Shown: piece after piece, positions 5,870 to 16,145 of the stretch
Numbering within the stretch: position 1 is the first letter of the stretch
Layout of the letters: each line of letters begins with the position of its first letter
The notes under the pieces: generated by a model
Databases searched by the model: none
Told to the model about the DNA's origin: nothing
Seen by the model: the letters and a program-made list of their open reading frames with translations, nothing else
NCBI GenBank assembly: GCA_012799255.1
Contig: JAAZLQ010000201.1
Span: 1-22,413 of the forward strand
From: Bacillota bacterium
GTDB taxonomy: Bacteria > Bacillota_G > Limnochordia > DTU010
Reading direction: 5' to 3'
Length of the DNA: 22,413 bases
Made by a program: the position numbers and the translations under genes

Positions 5870-8701
5870 CTAGCCTCCGAGACTGACTATCAGCTTGCAC
5901 GACAAGGATGGATGAAAATGCCTAAGTGAATGAATTTCCTCTTCAACAGCCTCATTGAAAAGTGCCAATCTTGCTTGTCTGTAATGTCTTACTTCATTCA
6001 ATGGTGTCTTATCTATCCGTGATGATTGATAGTCTTCGAGCGCCACGAGACGATCAAGTTCCTTTTGAATCGATTGCTCCAGTTCGTTCCGATATTCCTC
6101 CAAAAGAGACACCGCTGACTCTTTTGCTTTTTGGAAAAGGATTTGTGCATATGAAATCGAATCTTCTTTCGTTTTATATCGTAGAACCTGTACTTTGGAA
6201 GCAGCAAGCAAGAGCCATACACGCTGGGCCGTACTGGGAAATAATTTACCTTCACTGGAAAAGAACAGGGGAAACAACAACTCCTTCTCTCTTGGAAGTT
6301 TTATGTATGTTTCTTTTTTACTGGTTGGCGACGATTGAATTTTGCAAGAAAAAACTCCACATATACCGGAGACTCCAATGGGTAGTCCCTCAATTACTAC
6401 ATGAGGAATTAAGGAACCAATATGAAAGTCTGGTGCTTGCTGGATCAATTGCAGGACTTTAGGACTGGCGGTAGATAATAGCTGTTTTGGTTGCTCTTTC
6501 CCCTGGAATCCGACAAATTTTTGATTTGTACCATCCGGCCAGTTGAGTGACCACCCTTTCGATGATTTGACTGCGCTACCACCCATATATCGGAGATATC
6601 CCAATACTGCATTTTCAGTCCAAAAGGGTACTAATGATTCTTGGAGTTTTCGAATCTCATCATAGGTAGGCTTCATCTGAATCGATGAAAGCAGCGCTTT
6701 TCCATCCCTTTCTATCATGTTTTCGGCTTTAATCTCTTTGATCGCTTGTTCGATAGTGTTTTCTGCTTTCTCTGGATTCATCACCGCATTGGTTATCGCT
6801 GCTTGGTACAAAGCTGCACTTTCGGAAGTTTCAAGTACATCGCTGGTCTTATCGATACCCAATTCATCAGCAACTATACGAAGCTTGTCCTCCAATACCT
6901 CAATGACCCTGTATTCTACAGTGTCCAAAAGCAAGAGATTTATCGCATTTACGGGTCGGGTCTGCCCAATCCTATCTACCCTGCCAATCCGTTGTTCAAT
7001 TTTCATTGGATTCCAGGGTAGGTCATAGTTTACTACGACATGGGCTACTTGAAGGTTCAATCCTTCTCCACCGGCATCGGTCGAAATAAGCATTCGCGCA
7101 CTCTGTTCAAACCGGGTTTGGGAAACTTGTCGCTCATCTCTTCCCATCGAACCATTGATTAACACAACCTCAAAGCCCCTTTGTTCAAAGTACTCTCTGA
7201 GCATTGTCTGTGTCGGAACAAATTCAGTGAAAACAAGGACCTTTAAACCAGGGTCTTGTTCCTGTTGTTCCAACTGCGTGATCAAATTTCTCAACTCAAC
7301 GACTTTTGCATCTTCACGTTCATGAAGGCAACGTGTGGCTAATTCAAGTAAAGACTCGACCGTAGCGATCTCGTTGAACATTGCCCCGGAAGATTCAATC
7401 AAAACCTCTTGTTGTTGCTCTCCGTCAAGCTCCTCAAGCTCCTCGATATCATACAACAATCCAGCGTCCTGCTCTTCTTCTTGAATTCTCTTTAATACAT
7501 CAAGCCGTCTCTCCAACGTTGTCTTAATCGCCAATGTGCTAGATGTTACCAAGCGTTGAAGCAGGACCATCAGAAATCCTACATGAGGTTTCTTGTTTTT
7601 CAATGCCTTGTTGTACCCAAACCTAACATATGAGGAGACCGCTTCATATAACTCCTTATGGCGGTCATATTCCATGTCCCAAGAAACCGGGTGAAGCTTG
7701 GTAATTCTTGGTTGGAATAAAGGTAATCCTTTATCGTTGAGAGCATTTCGTTTCTCGGTTCGAACCAAATATTGTTGTACTCTTTCCTTGTTCACAGCGT
7801 CGGGTTCAGGAAAAGCATGGGGATCGAGTATATTAAGCAACCTGAAGAATGCATCACTCTTGCCTTGATGTGGAGTAGCAGAAAGCAGGAGGATGCTGGG
7901 AGTGATCTCGGCGAGAGCTTTCCCAAGTTTATACCTGGCTACTTGTTCTGTACTCCCTCCTATTCGATGTGCTTCATCTATGATAATAAGATCCCACTTC
8001 GCCTTTAGCAAATTTCCCAATCGTGTCCTGTTATATTCGTCTAAACGTTCCTTGGACCATCCTCGTCTACGCACTATAGGTTTGATGGAATCCAAAGATA
8101 CCAGAACTTGGTCAAAAATCTTCCAAGTTCCTCCATCGGATGCAAACAACCGATCCAAGCTGGAAATATCCTCACCATTGATAATCTGAAAATGTTCATT
8201 GAAGTGTAGTCTCAGCTCCAAATCCCATTGTACAACCAATCCTTTTGGAACAACGACCAGAATACGTTTGGCTACACCTCGAAGTTTCAACTCCTTCATG
8301 ACCATGCCAGCCTCAATGGTTTTCCCAAGGCCCACCTCATCCGCCAATAAGAATCGGGTAACCGGGGCGCTGAGCACTTTTCTTAACGCCACTATCTGAT
8401 GAGGTAATGGCACTAGATTGGACTGTATCGGAGAAAGCAACTCCTCACCCCTGCTTGCCTGTTCCAGTATCTGAGCAAGCTTGGTGACAGAAGCAAGATA
8501 CAAGAGCCTATCAGGTTCTCTGTCTAGATTTTGAGCTTGATCGAGGGGTATCAGTTGGGATTCATCTGCGACAACCATTGCCTGTTTTAACGGTATCCAT
8601 ATCCGATAGTTGGGAGTCTCCCAAAAATCGAAAGACTCCACTATCTGGCATTCGCTGAAATCAGGTTGATACATTAACCATTGCCCAATCTGATATTTCA
8701 T
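5870..8701 (-). CDS. brxHII: BREX type 3 helicase BrxHII (SNF2/RapA-like)
   Basis: 943 aa, starting 4 nt after pglXI ends and stopping 1 nt before pglZ. A full superfamily 2 helicase core is present: DEVGLGKT (121-128, Walker A), DEAH (242-245, motif II), LSATPHQGK (273-281, motif III), TDAGGEGLNLQ (541-551, motif V) and QRIGRVDRIGQ (570-580, motif VI). The motif VI form is typical of SNF2/RapA-like translocases. A long acidic coiled insert (about 400-480) separates the two lobes. A C-terminal tail of about 350 residues, ending in helical charged sequence, has no motif I recognise. BrxHII replaces the BrxL protease of type 1 systems and is diagnostic, together with BrxF, for type 3 BREX. All catalytic motifs look intact. 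Confidence 0.93.
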   Translation of the reverse strand: MKYQIGQWLMYQPDFSECQIVESFDFWETPNYRIWIPLKQAMVVADESQLIPLDQAQNLDREPDRLLYLASVTKLAQILEQASRGEELLSPIQSNLVPLPHQIVALRKVLSAPVTRFLLADEVGLGKTIEAGMVMKELKLRGVAKRILVVVPKGLVVQWDLELRLHFNEHFQIINGEDISSLDRLFASDGGTWKIFDQVLVSLDSIKPIVRRRGWSKERLDEYNRTRLGNLLKAKWDLIIIDEAHRIGGSTEQVARYKLGKALAEITPSILLLSATPHQGKSDAFFRLLNILDPHAFPEPDAVNKERVQQYLVRTEKRNALNDKGLPLFQPRITKLHPVSWDMEYDRHKELYEAVSSYVRFGYNKALKNKKPHVGFLMVLLQRLVTSSTLAIKTTLERRLDVLKRIQEEEQDAGLLYDIEELEELDGEQQQEVLIESSGAMFNEIATVESLLELATRCLHEREDAKVVELRNLITQLEQQEQDPGLKVLVFTEFVPTQTMLREYFEQRGFEVVLINGSMGRDERQVSQTRFEQSARMLISTDAGGEGLNLQVAHVVVNYDLPWNPMKIEQRIGRVDRIGQTRPVNAINLLLLDTVEYRVIEVLEDKLRIVADELGIDKTSDVLETSESAALYQAAITNAVMNPEKAENTIEQAIKEIKAENMIERDGKALLSSIQMKPTYDEIRKLQESLVPFWTENAVLGYLRYMGGSAVKSSKGWSLNWPDGTNQKFVGFQGKEQPKQLLSTASPKVLQLIQQAPDFHIGSLIPHVVIEGLPIGVSGICGVFSCKIQSSPTSKKETYIKLPREKELLFPLFFSSEGKLFPSTAQRVWLLLAASKVQVLRYKTKEDSISYAQILFQKAKESAVSLLEEYRNELEQSIQKELDRLVALEDYQSSRIDKTPLNEVRHYRQARLALFNEAVEEEIHSLRHFHPSLSCKLIVSLGG

Positions 8702-8705
8702 ACTT

Positions 8706-11501
8706 TTAATATCCCAAGCGAGTCATCGCTCCGTTGTACCAAAGTAAAAGCTTTTCATCCTCTTCCACAATTGCTCTCGGCAGTCGTTCACTGATGGTTT
8801 TAATAAGCCGATAATCCTTCTCCTGCCAAGCTTTTTTGAACCCGGCACGAACAGCCTCGATCCTGAATATCTTGAGCTTGTCCTTCGATGCTTTATAGAC
8901 TTCAAACTCCTTCAATAAGGCTTTTTCACGCATTCTTTCCAAATCCCTTTCCCTGTTCGGATCAGGAATGTACCATCGACCTTTAGCCTTGGCCTGTAAA
9001 GCAGCATCTGTCTTGCTAAGATTTCGCAGCTCCTTGAAATTGGTGGAGAGATAGCTATGTATCGCGGGTGGAACGTCCTCACCTGGTTCATAGCAAAGGA
9101 AATTCTGTGAAAGGAGCTCCAACAACTCTAGACGTTGTTCGTTTTTTCCCCATCCATTCAACTCGTGCATGAACAAAGGGGTGAGCTCTCCTAACGTCAT
9201 TGGCTTTTGCTTTAATTGATACCGAATCCAACTGATGGCTGAAGCCTCATCCTGTACAAACAACTGCATTGCCTCTTCCGAGAGCTTGAGTTGCTGCCTA
9301 GCCTTCAGCTTATCGTATTCCATTGCTTGGTCAGGCAGATAATACAGTCCGTCCCGTTCAATAAACCGCTGAGGCATAGCTGCCAAGAAATCCCCAGAAG
9401 AAATTGGAAGAAGCATCTTGTGACCAACAAAGTAAGCAACCACTCTGTCATAGATAATGCGAGGATCCCGCTCTGGTACGGTTATCTTGCTCTCTCCCTG
9501 CTTTTTGACCAAAGGTAGATATGACAAATGCTTTCGCACAAAGGTCCATACCTGTTCTTCCCCAACGGCACGGTTTATCTGCTGTTCAAAGGTTTCGTCT
9601 GGCTTGTAAAGTGAGATGACAAGATCCTGTTTGACAGCTTTGGTGGTGGTAACAGCTTTAAAGCTGCCCTGCTGTTTATCAAGAGCACTCACATTTGCTA
9701 CGATAAATCCAACTTCCGATAGAGAAGTCTGTATACTATTCCAAACCGCACTGTCAGTATTGGAAAACTCGACAGTCATCCATCTACCAGGCTTAAGAAC
9801 TCTATACGCTTCAGCAAAACATGCTCTCATTAGAGTTCGATATTCATTGATTCCCTTACCTTGCGATGTACTCTTGATAGCTTCTTCCTTGTTATTGGTG
9901 ACAACCTTTAACCAAGCTTCCCAGATGAAATTCAGTTCGGAATAATCAAAGTTGGAGCCAAAGGGGGGATCCAGAAATATATAATCGAATGAATTCGAAT
10001 CAAACGGGAGACTAGTTGATGATAGCACCGAAACGGCAGCATAGTCATTTATTTGATTAATACCAGCAATCCTAGCAATCCTATTAGCTAATGCAATAAA
10101 AATAGAAGATTCTGATACTTGAGAACCAATATATAAAGTCCCCGAAAGAGGATTATAAGGGAAAGATACAGATGGTCTATATCTATTTAACTTGCTTAAA
10201 TTTATTAGCTGTGACGTAAACCATAATTTCAATCTTGGTTGAACACATTTTGCGTAAATTGATGCTAGTATCGCTATGCTCCTTTTCGTATAGAACTGAT
10301 GCACATGGGTAATTCCTGAAGAATCATTTCTCCTACTTTCTCGCCCCTCAATCATTCTATTAGTTGGATACCAATACGGTATTTCCATCTCATCGATCCT
10401 TTTAATAAGGGCAAGATCAAATTCATCAGGATTCTTTTCCCCCCTTTTTTTACCTACCGAATAAGTGATAAGAACAGGAACCTGTTTTGCTGTCGTTACA
10501 GTTTGCTTCAGTGCGGAATCATACGTGGTAGTTGTGGCACGACTCATGTTCCTTTTTGCAAGCATGGTTTGACAATGCGGACAGGGAAATTCATTCAGAA
10601 CTGTTCCATCCTCTTTATTAACAGCTTCATTGTAAAAGACCACTTCATTCCCGCATTCAGGACAAATGAACACGTCTGACCATACAGTATAGTTGATTTT
10701 GGCTTTCTCGCCATTCGGTCCTCTTGTCTCATACATCCACCCACACTCTTTCTCCACAGCTTCCAGAATGGCTTTTGCTTCTTGCTTGAACTTCTGAACA
10801 TCCACCGGAGAGTTGTAGTTGTATGCAATGAATGAAGCGGCCGGGGATAAATCGTTGAGCACTGCTTTCCTGATACCGAGTTTTGAAAACGGAACCTCTA
10901 TCTCTCTTCCAAACTCGTTGAGTTCTTTGCGGAAGATCGTACCATCGCCACCGACCTTATAACCCAATGCTTCAACTTCGTTCTTATCTCCACACAGCTG
11001 GGCGGCCACCCCTGTCATTCCTGTACCACAGAAACCGTCAAACACGATGTCTCCTGGCTCTGTGTAATGCAGGATGTATCGCATGACCGCTCTGTGGGGT
11101 ACTTTGGTGTGGTATGAATGAGCATTGTAAATGGGATGATTCTTTCCCTCACTTACATCGGCAGCAAAAGGATCTCTTTTATATGACCACTCTTCTGGTT
11201 TAGCTGGCTTTTCCCGCTCCCATTCCGCTACCAATTCAGCAACCCAAGGATTAGGACATGCACAATAATAGGGAGGGTCGCTGAGCTCCAAAATAGCTTC
11301 ATCTTCCGCAATAGGGAATCCCTCGATTGCCCTGAACTCCGAATCTTTCAGCTTCTTTCTTAATTCCTCAAGAAAGTATGCCCTTCTTTCTGCTTCGGAA
11401 GAAAACTTCATCCCTAAGCAGACAACAGGTTCTTGGTGTTTCTCTACATCGAAAAGGTTTGTATTTGAACTATAATTAAAATTGATTTTGTTCCCAGACA
11501 T
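8706..11501 (-). CDS. pglXI: BREX type 3 DNA methyltransferase PglXI
   Basis: 931 aa; ATG at 11501 preceded by AGGAG, 9 nt after brxC. Motif I (SAM binding) is FDGFCGTGMTG at 154-164 and motif IV is FLDPPFGSNFDY at 509-520, so it belongs to the amino-methyltransferases (N6-adenine or N4-cytosine; BREX-3 enzymes are annotated as adenine-specific). Between them lies a large insert holding a four-Cys zinc ribbon, CPEC (280-283) and CPHC (307-310), and probably target-recognition sequence. A second DPPYY occurs early, at 75-79. The 250-residue C-terminus is helical and charged. In BREX, this enzyme marks host DNA at a short asymmetric site and is also needed for defence. No frameshift or truncation is seen. 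Confidence 0.92.
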   Translation of the reverse strand: MSGNKINFNYSSNTNLFDVEKHQEPVVCLGMKFSSEAERRAYFLEELRKKLKDSEFRAIEGFPIAEDEAILELSDPPYYCACPNPWVAELVAEWEREKPAKPEEWSYKRDPFAADVSEGKNHPIYNAHSYHTKVPHRAVMRYILHYTEPGDIVFDGFCGTGMTGVAAQLCGDKNEVEALGYKVGGDGTIFRKELNEFGREIEVPFSKLGIRKAVLNDLSPAASFIAYNYNSPVDVQKFKQEAKAILEAVEKECGWMYETRGPNGEKAKINYTVWSDVFICPECGNEVVFYNEAVNKEDGTVLNEFPCPHCQTMLAKRNMSRATTTTYDSALKQTVTTAKQVPVLITYSVGKKRGEKNPDEFDLALIKRIDEMEIPYWYPTNRMIEGRESRRNDSSGITHVHQFYTKRSIAILASIYAKCVQPRLKLWFTSQLINLSKLNRYRPSVSFPYNPLSGTLYIGSQVSESSIFIALANRIARIAGINQINDYAAVSVLSSTSLPFDSNSFDYIFLDPPFGSNFDYSELNFIWEAWLKVVTNNKEEAIKSTSQGKGINEYRTLMRACFAEAYRVLKPGRWMTVEFSNTDSAVWNSIQTSLSEVGFIVANVSALDKQQGSFKAVTTTKAVKQDLVISLYKPDETFEQQINRAVGEEQVWTFVRKHLSYLPLVKKQGESKITVPERDPRIIYDRVVAYFVGHKMLLPISSGDFLAAMPQRFIERDGLYYLPDQAMEYDKLKARQQLKLSEEAMQLFVQDEASAISWIRYQLKQKPMTLGELTPLFMHELNGWGKNEQRLELLELLSQNFLCYEPGEDVPPAIHSYLSTNFKELRNLSKTDAALQAKAKGRWYIPDPNRERDLERMREKALLKEFEVYKASKDKLKIFRIEAVRAGFKKAWQEKDYRLIKTISERLPRAIVEEDEKLLLWYNGAMTRLGY

Positions 11502-11510
11502 CTATGACTC

Positions 11511-14500
11511 CTACCCTAAAATCACTCGAATTTTCTCAGGATCTTCTTCACCTTTGATCAATTCAGACAAGAATTCTTCAAAATTAGCCCGCAACTCCTG
11601 CAATGACATAGGCTTACCTTCGCCCAGCAGCTTTGTCCCAATTTCTTCCTTGCTTACTTCTTTCTTCACCAACCCTGACAAGGCCTCATTCAGTACGTCA
11701 ATAAATGAGTCAGACAGGAATGAAGATAATTCACGAGCTCCAATGAACTCGTTAATCTGTTGCTGTTTTGAAAACACCATCAAATTAATCGTTTCCTGAT
11801 TCATAGGATCTTCAAGATATTCAACAATGGCCTGCACCCAGTCCTCCAGTAATTTCCTCAAGTTGTTCTCGATTTGCTCCAACTTGGTTGATGCATCGTA
11901 GGAACCGTCGAAACGGGGATTATACGAGCAATGAGGGCAAATCGGACTCTCATCCAAATCTTTCTCAGTCAAGACACTACAGGGTTTGAGCCCTAACAAG
12001 TCTTCCCGATACTTCTCAAATGTACCTTTTGATAAAATGGAGAGTTGTTGCAGTTTGGATAGAGCCGTTACAACATCTCCGCGCAACAAAGAATTCAACT
12101 TGACTTGCCCGTTCTCAGATAATCGAGCATTGGCATGAAGACTGCTATAGAGCCTGATATACTTATTCTTCACGGTTATGAACTCCGATTCCAACTCTTC
12201 AAGAACTTGGATATCGTATTCCTTTGCCTGATCTTTTCCTCTTTGAACCAGTGCTTTATACATCTCAATCCAGTCAGAAGAATCGGACAAGGCTAATCTG
12301 GCACTTTCAAACCAGGATTTCTGTGAAGAAATGGATTGAAGCTTCTTTACATAAGAAACCAGATGTCTTTCCTCATGTAAACTCTCAAGCATTTCTTCCA
12401 GCTTTTGTACGGTTATGTTGGGATTCTTCAGTTTACCGGTAGAATTGAAGAATCTGAGCTTTTCAAAATCTTTCTTTAGAACTGCAATGTATTCAGAAAG
12501 ATTCGTAGTGGGTATCTCTTGAGACTCGACCGATTCTCCCCAGAATACCAGTCCATCACGGTATCTATATTCATCTTCTGCGAGTGTTTTGATGATTTCC
12601 TCATTCTTTGATTGGATGTCAGCAATCACAGATTCCTTGCCTTGCTGTATCAGAGTCGTGTTCCCTTCAGGCAGATCAAACAGTTTGACAAATGCTTTGA
12701 GGAATGCTGGATTCCAATCTTTTGGTCTGTTAATCGAATCGAAATCAGCTATCGCTTCTACACTTTCATTGATAAAATCCTTGAGGTTGGATGCATCATA
12801 ATTCTTATCACGGAGTTTCAAGATTATGTCTCCGGATGAAACCAGCGTAACAAGAAGCAACGATACAAACTCCTTTTCCAACCGATATCGAGGGTTTGCT
12901 AGATACTCTTCACCATGAATAGTAGTGAACAATTCATCCCGCCTAAGCACGACTCCGCTTGGCTTCTCTTGAAGTTTTTCGAGTATCCACTGAGCATACT
13001 TTGAGTTCTTAGGTGTTATATATGAATTATCAACCAATCCAAGCCCACTCAGAATCGCCATAGGCAGCTTACTCGTTCCAAACCTATTCACCAAATATCG
13101 ACATGTCTCATTTAAGGTACTGGTATAGTTTTGGGACGTTAACACCACAGAGAAAGTAGGATATTCACTGGCTTGTTGATGAAATTCATCTCGCAAACAA
13201 TAACTGGCAATCAAATCAAACGCATCTTTGAAATTCAGTGTTGCATCATCTGAGATTCCCGAGAGCTTCCTCACATCAGTCCCAACAAGCCAGTTCTTCA
13301 ACAGTCTTGTCGACCCTCTGTATGTCAAGGTAAAGGAATTTTGCAAATGCGCAAGGAACCATTTTGCAAGAAACCTGAAGTGTTCGCTCGCCTTGTCTTG
13401 ATACATGCTTTTTTGCTGGGCACTGGACATACTCGCTAGTTCGGATGTCGCTGCATACAGTCGGAGTTTTTCAACAAACTCATCTTCCTTCTGCTCCAGC
13501 TTCAGAATGAGTTCATCATTCCTCTTCTCATCTAAATACCTCGGGGAAGTCATTGGGGGAATGAAAAAAAGATAAAAAGCTTTCTCTGGTATTGCCGTTG
13601 GCCGTTCATTCGGAAGTCCAAAGAAGAGCCATCCTTTTCGGAACATTTTATGAGACAACCATTGCAATTCATAATCCCAAATCTTTGAATTGCTCTGAAA
13701 AGAAAGTTCATCCTGACATTCCAGCATTTGCTTCAGCAACTCAAAATAATATTGATCCAGCAAATCGTTGCTTATCATTTGAGCCTTGGTTTCAATGATT
13801 TGATCAAAGTCCACCGTTTTTCTAATATCAATGTAGTATTGACCTTCTTGGTTACGGGAGATGAATTGCCCGTTCACAGCCTTCATCAATTCTTTAAGGG
13901 TAGTTTCTATATGTGTCAGCAAATCATTGTCGAGATCCTCGGATCCAAGCTCAGCGATACTGCTTTCGAACAAGCAAAGCGAATCTCTCAACTCAACCGG
14001 AGTCAGCCCAATCGGTCTTGAAACATCAGTATCTTCCATTCTCTGGATGGAGAGGCCATTGATGATACGAAGCGCCATATCACGATACATCTTCTGCTTG
14101 ATGGACGGAAGTTTCCCTACCAGCATATTATAACAATCCCTCACTTCCTTCATACCTTCAAAGACGTTAATCGTCGCATTGAGTTTAGGCCAATACTTGT
14201 CTATAGTTATCAGATTCAACTCTTTTTCCGGAAGATCCTTGTCATTGATTTCCAACAACTCATTTGAGATGGTTCTTAGAACTTCCCGTTTCTCAATGGC
14301 GATCATCCTTTCAAACGAATTCAAGAAATCCGGATGAACGGGAAACAGATTCACGAACTCCTCGAAATCTGAGGACAAACTATGATAGTAAGGACGGAAT
14401 TGTTCGAGATACTCACGAATAATAGCCTTTTGATTAGCCGTCTTTTTTAGGATTCTTTCTTCAACGACAAACTTGATATCACTCTTGATAATTGGAGCAA

Positions 14501-15230
14501 TTTCGGTTCTTTCCTTGATCTTTGAAATGGCACTTGCAACAAACTTGAACTTCGGGTTGTCAAATATGGATTCTTGAACACCGAATATCAACCTGAATTT
14601 GGAATATTGGCAAAATTCCGCCATCTGGCGTAGGAAGCCCAAATCACGTATCAAATCACGTTCTTCTTTTGTTTGCAAAAACTCAAGCATTTCATCAATC
14701 ACGAGCAGCAAACCAGTGTTTGGATACTTCTGGGAGAATGCTTCCATCATCATTTCAAAACCTCTTTTGAAATTGCTGATGGTATCGGACTGCGGAAAAT
14801 CGAAAGCGATGCCATGATTCTGGAGAAATGGTTCCAATTCATTGCGGAGAATGATGTGTTCTAACGGAGTAGCGACACCACCGATTTCAAGTCTGAGCAC
14901 CTTAAATTTTCCAGCTATGCATTCTGCTTTCTCTCTCAATCGAGGGTACTGCAACTCTTGGAGATACCCGGCATCTTCTGCAATGGAAGCAATCACACCC
15001 ATCATGTGGGACTTCCCAGTACCATAATTGCCTACAATCATGAGCGCTTTATTGTCAACATAGCTGTCAAATTGGAGATTAGGTAAAATTCTATTGACAA
15101 ATAAATTCTCCATATCTTGGGATACAACAAAGGAACGAACCAAATCCTTCGCAAACGATTTCTCTCCGGTTTTTGTTAATTGGATAACGGAAGTAATCGG
15201 CTCAAATTGGAACAGCTCATGATATTTCAT
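11511..15230 (-). CDS. brxC: BREX protein BrxC, large P-loop ATPase
   Basis: 1239 aa, the usual size of BrxC/PglY proteins. Its ATG overlaps the brxF stop (ATGA). Near the N-terminus are Walker A GNYGTGKS (67-74) and Walker B LLLVIDE (174-180), giving an AAA-like ATPase domain of about 350 residues. The rest is long, helical and acidic-basic mixed, with coiled-coil-prone stretches and one CPHC pair near residue 1090. BrxC is an essential component of BREX of unknown exact action, probably driving assembly or DNA remodelling with ATP. Placement between brxF and the methylase matches type 3 order. The reading frame is open throughout with no sign of decay. Confidence 0.92.
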   Translation of the reverse strand: MKYHELFQFEPITSVIQLTKTGEKSFAKDLVRSFVVSQDMENLFVNRILPNLQFDSYVDNKALMIVGNYGTGKSHMMGVIASIAEDAGYLQELQYPRLREKAECIAGKFKVLRLEIGGVATPLEHIILRNELEPFLQNHGIAFDFPQSDTISNFKRGFEMMMEAFSQKYPNTGLLLVIDEMLEFLQTKEERDLIRDLGFLRQMAEFCQYSKFRLIFGVQESIFDNPKFKFVASAISKIKERTEIAPIIKSDIKFVVEERILKKTANQKAIIREYLEQFRPYYHSLSSDFEEFVNLFPVHPDFLNSFERMIAIEKREVLRTISNELLEINDKDLPEKELNLITIDKYWPKLNATINVFEGMKEVRDCYNMLVGKLPSIKQKMYRDMALRIINGLSIQRMEDTDVSRPIGLTPVELRDSLCLFESSIAELGSEDLDNDLLTHIETTLKELMKAVNGQFISRNQEGQYYIDIRKTVDFDQIIETKAQMISNDLLDQYYFELLKQMLECQDELSFQSNSKIWDYELQWLSHKMFRKGWLFFGLPNERPTAIPEKAFYLFFIPPMTSPRYLDEKRNDELILKLEQKEDEFVEKLRLYAATSELASMSSAQQKSMYQDKASEHFRFLAKWFLAHLQNSFTLTYRGSTRLLKNWLVGTDVRKLSGISDDATLNFKDAFDLIASYCLRDEFHQQASEYPTFSVVLTSQNYTSTLNETCRYLVNRFGTSKLPMAILSGLGLVDNSYITPKNSKYAQWILEKLQEKPSGVVLRRDELFTTIHGEEYLANPRYRLEKEFVSLLLVTLVSSGDIILKLRDKNYDASNLKDFINESVEAIADFDSINRPKDWNPAFLKAFVKLFDLPEGNTTLIQQGKESVIADIQSKNEEIIKTLAEDEYRYRDGLVFWGESVESQEIPTTNLSEYIAVLKKDFEKLRFFNSTGKLKNPNITVQKLEEMLESLHEERHLVSYVKKLQSISSQKSWFESARLALSDSSDWIEMYKALVQRGKDQAKEYDIQVLEELESEFITVKNKYIRLYSSLHANARLSENGQVKLNSLLRGDVVTALSKLQQLSILSKGTFEKYREDLLGLKPCSVLTEKDLDESPICPHCSYNPRFDGSYDASTKLEQIENNLRKLLEDWVQAIVEYLEDPMNQETINLMVFSKQQQINEFIGARELSSFLSDSFIDVLNEALSGLVKKEVSKEEIGTKLLGEGKPMSLQELRANFEEFLSELIKGEEDPEKIRVILG

Positions 15231-15736
15231 TTCAATTCTCCATTCATATCTAAAATTACAAAATCCTTAATTTCATACTGTGAAAATACTTTGTACTCGG
15301 GATAGGAAGCTTCCGCATACACAAGGGAACCATCAATCATTCTACCGGGAAAGGTGGCAATGAGTGTTCGTTCCCTCGAAAGCAACTTCAGAAGCTGTAA
15401 AACCTGCAGTCTCAGACTAGGTTGGAACAAGACCTCAATATTATCGAGAAGTACAGTCTCCCCCAAACCTTCAAACTCTTGGCGAAGATATATGATCAAC
15501 TTTTCAGGTAATATTCCTTCTTGTATAGCCTTTGTTATGAGCAAACCTAAGGATAATAAAGGAAAGTCATTCTCTACTGCATACTTTTGCAGAATTTTGG
15601 TTTTCCCCTTCCCAGAAGAAGCAACCAAGAGAATCAGTCTGACTCTATTACTTCTAATGCTCGTCACTGCACGCTGTAAAGCGGGAATTAGAAGGTTGGT
15701 TTCGACTAATTGATAGGGCATAGCATTACTCACCAT
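15227..15736 (-). CDS. brxF: BREX type 3 protein BrxF, small P-loop ATPase
   Basis: 169 aa, first gene of the BREX operon. ATG at 15736 follows GTGAGG at 5 nt. A P-loop ASSGKGKT (39-46, with Ala where the first Gly normally is) and Walker B TVLLDNIE (94-101) show an ATP-binding fold; helices follow, and LIATFPGRMIDG lies near 120-131. BrxF is found only in type 3 BREX clusters, always next to brxC, and is thought to work with BrxC. The 4-nt overlap with brxC implies coupled translation. The name rests on size, P-loop and position; an unrelated small ATPase is unlikely here. Confidence 0.88.
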   Translation of the reverse strand: MVSNAMPYQLVETNLLIPALQRAVTSIRSNRVRLILLVASSGKGKTKILQKYAVENDFPLLSLGLLITKAIQEGILPEKLIIYLRQEFEGLGETVLLDNIEVLFQPSLRLQVLQLLKLLSRERTLIATFPGRMIDGSLVYAEASYPEYKVFSQYEIKDFVILDMNGELK

Positions 15737-16145
15737 TTTTCCTCACATCACCTCATTGAACGTTAACTCGAAAAATAATAAGAACCGAAACACAAGCATC
15801 TTGAGAAAAGACTCTACATCTGCAGGAACTATCATGGAGCAATCCATTATAATACCGGTTCACCATGGGACACGGATTCACTCAAACACCACCCTCATTA
15901 GACCCTGACGATTAAAACAAGCATATAACTTTGAAGTAGAAAGTCAGTAATCTGAACTAATACTGTGTTCCATTATAGCTGCATTAGTGGTGAAGGGAAG
16001 GTTTTTTTGGTGTATTTACTATGAGGAAACCTCTATTGATCGCATAGGTGAACAAACAATGTCTACCTTTCTATAATTAATGCGATATGGATCAGCTTCT
16101 TGAAGTGGATAAATATGGACTCTAGGAATTTCATGTAAAACATTC
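15737..16145. other. 409-bp intergenic leader ahead of the BREX operon
   Basis: No convincing ORF, RNA gene or terminator is seen on either strand. It separates the 319-aa gene from brxF and should hold the BREX promoter. The only good hexamer on the minus strand is the TATAAT at 15846-15851. The stretch is AT-rich with a T7 run at 16002-16008. Confidence 0.5.
15846..15851 (-). promoter_or_regulatory. Candidate -10 element of the BREX operon
   Basis: TATAAT on the minus strand, 110 bp ahead of the brxF start, within an ATTATAAT palindrome. No matching -35 box is seen at 16-18 bp, so an activator or another start site may be involved. Confidence 0.35.

Noticed and set aside
5962..6462. 166-codon plus-strand frame inside brxHII
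   Set aside because: It lies entirely within a gene with intact helicase motifs on the other strand and has no family resemblance.
15737..16145. CRISPR array or RNA gene in the BREX leader
   Set aside because: No regularly spaced repeats and no strong structured element are visible in this stretch.
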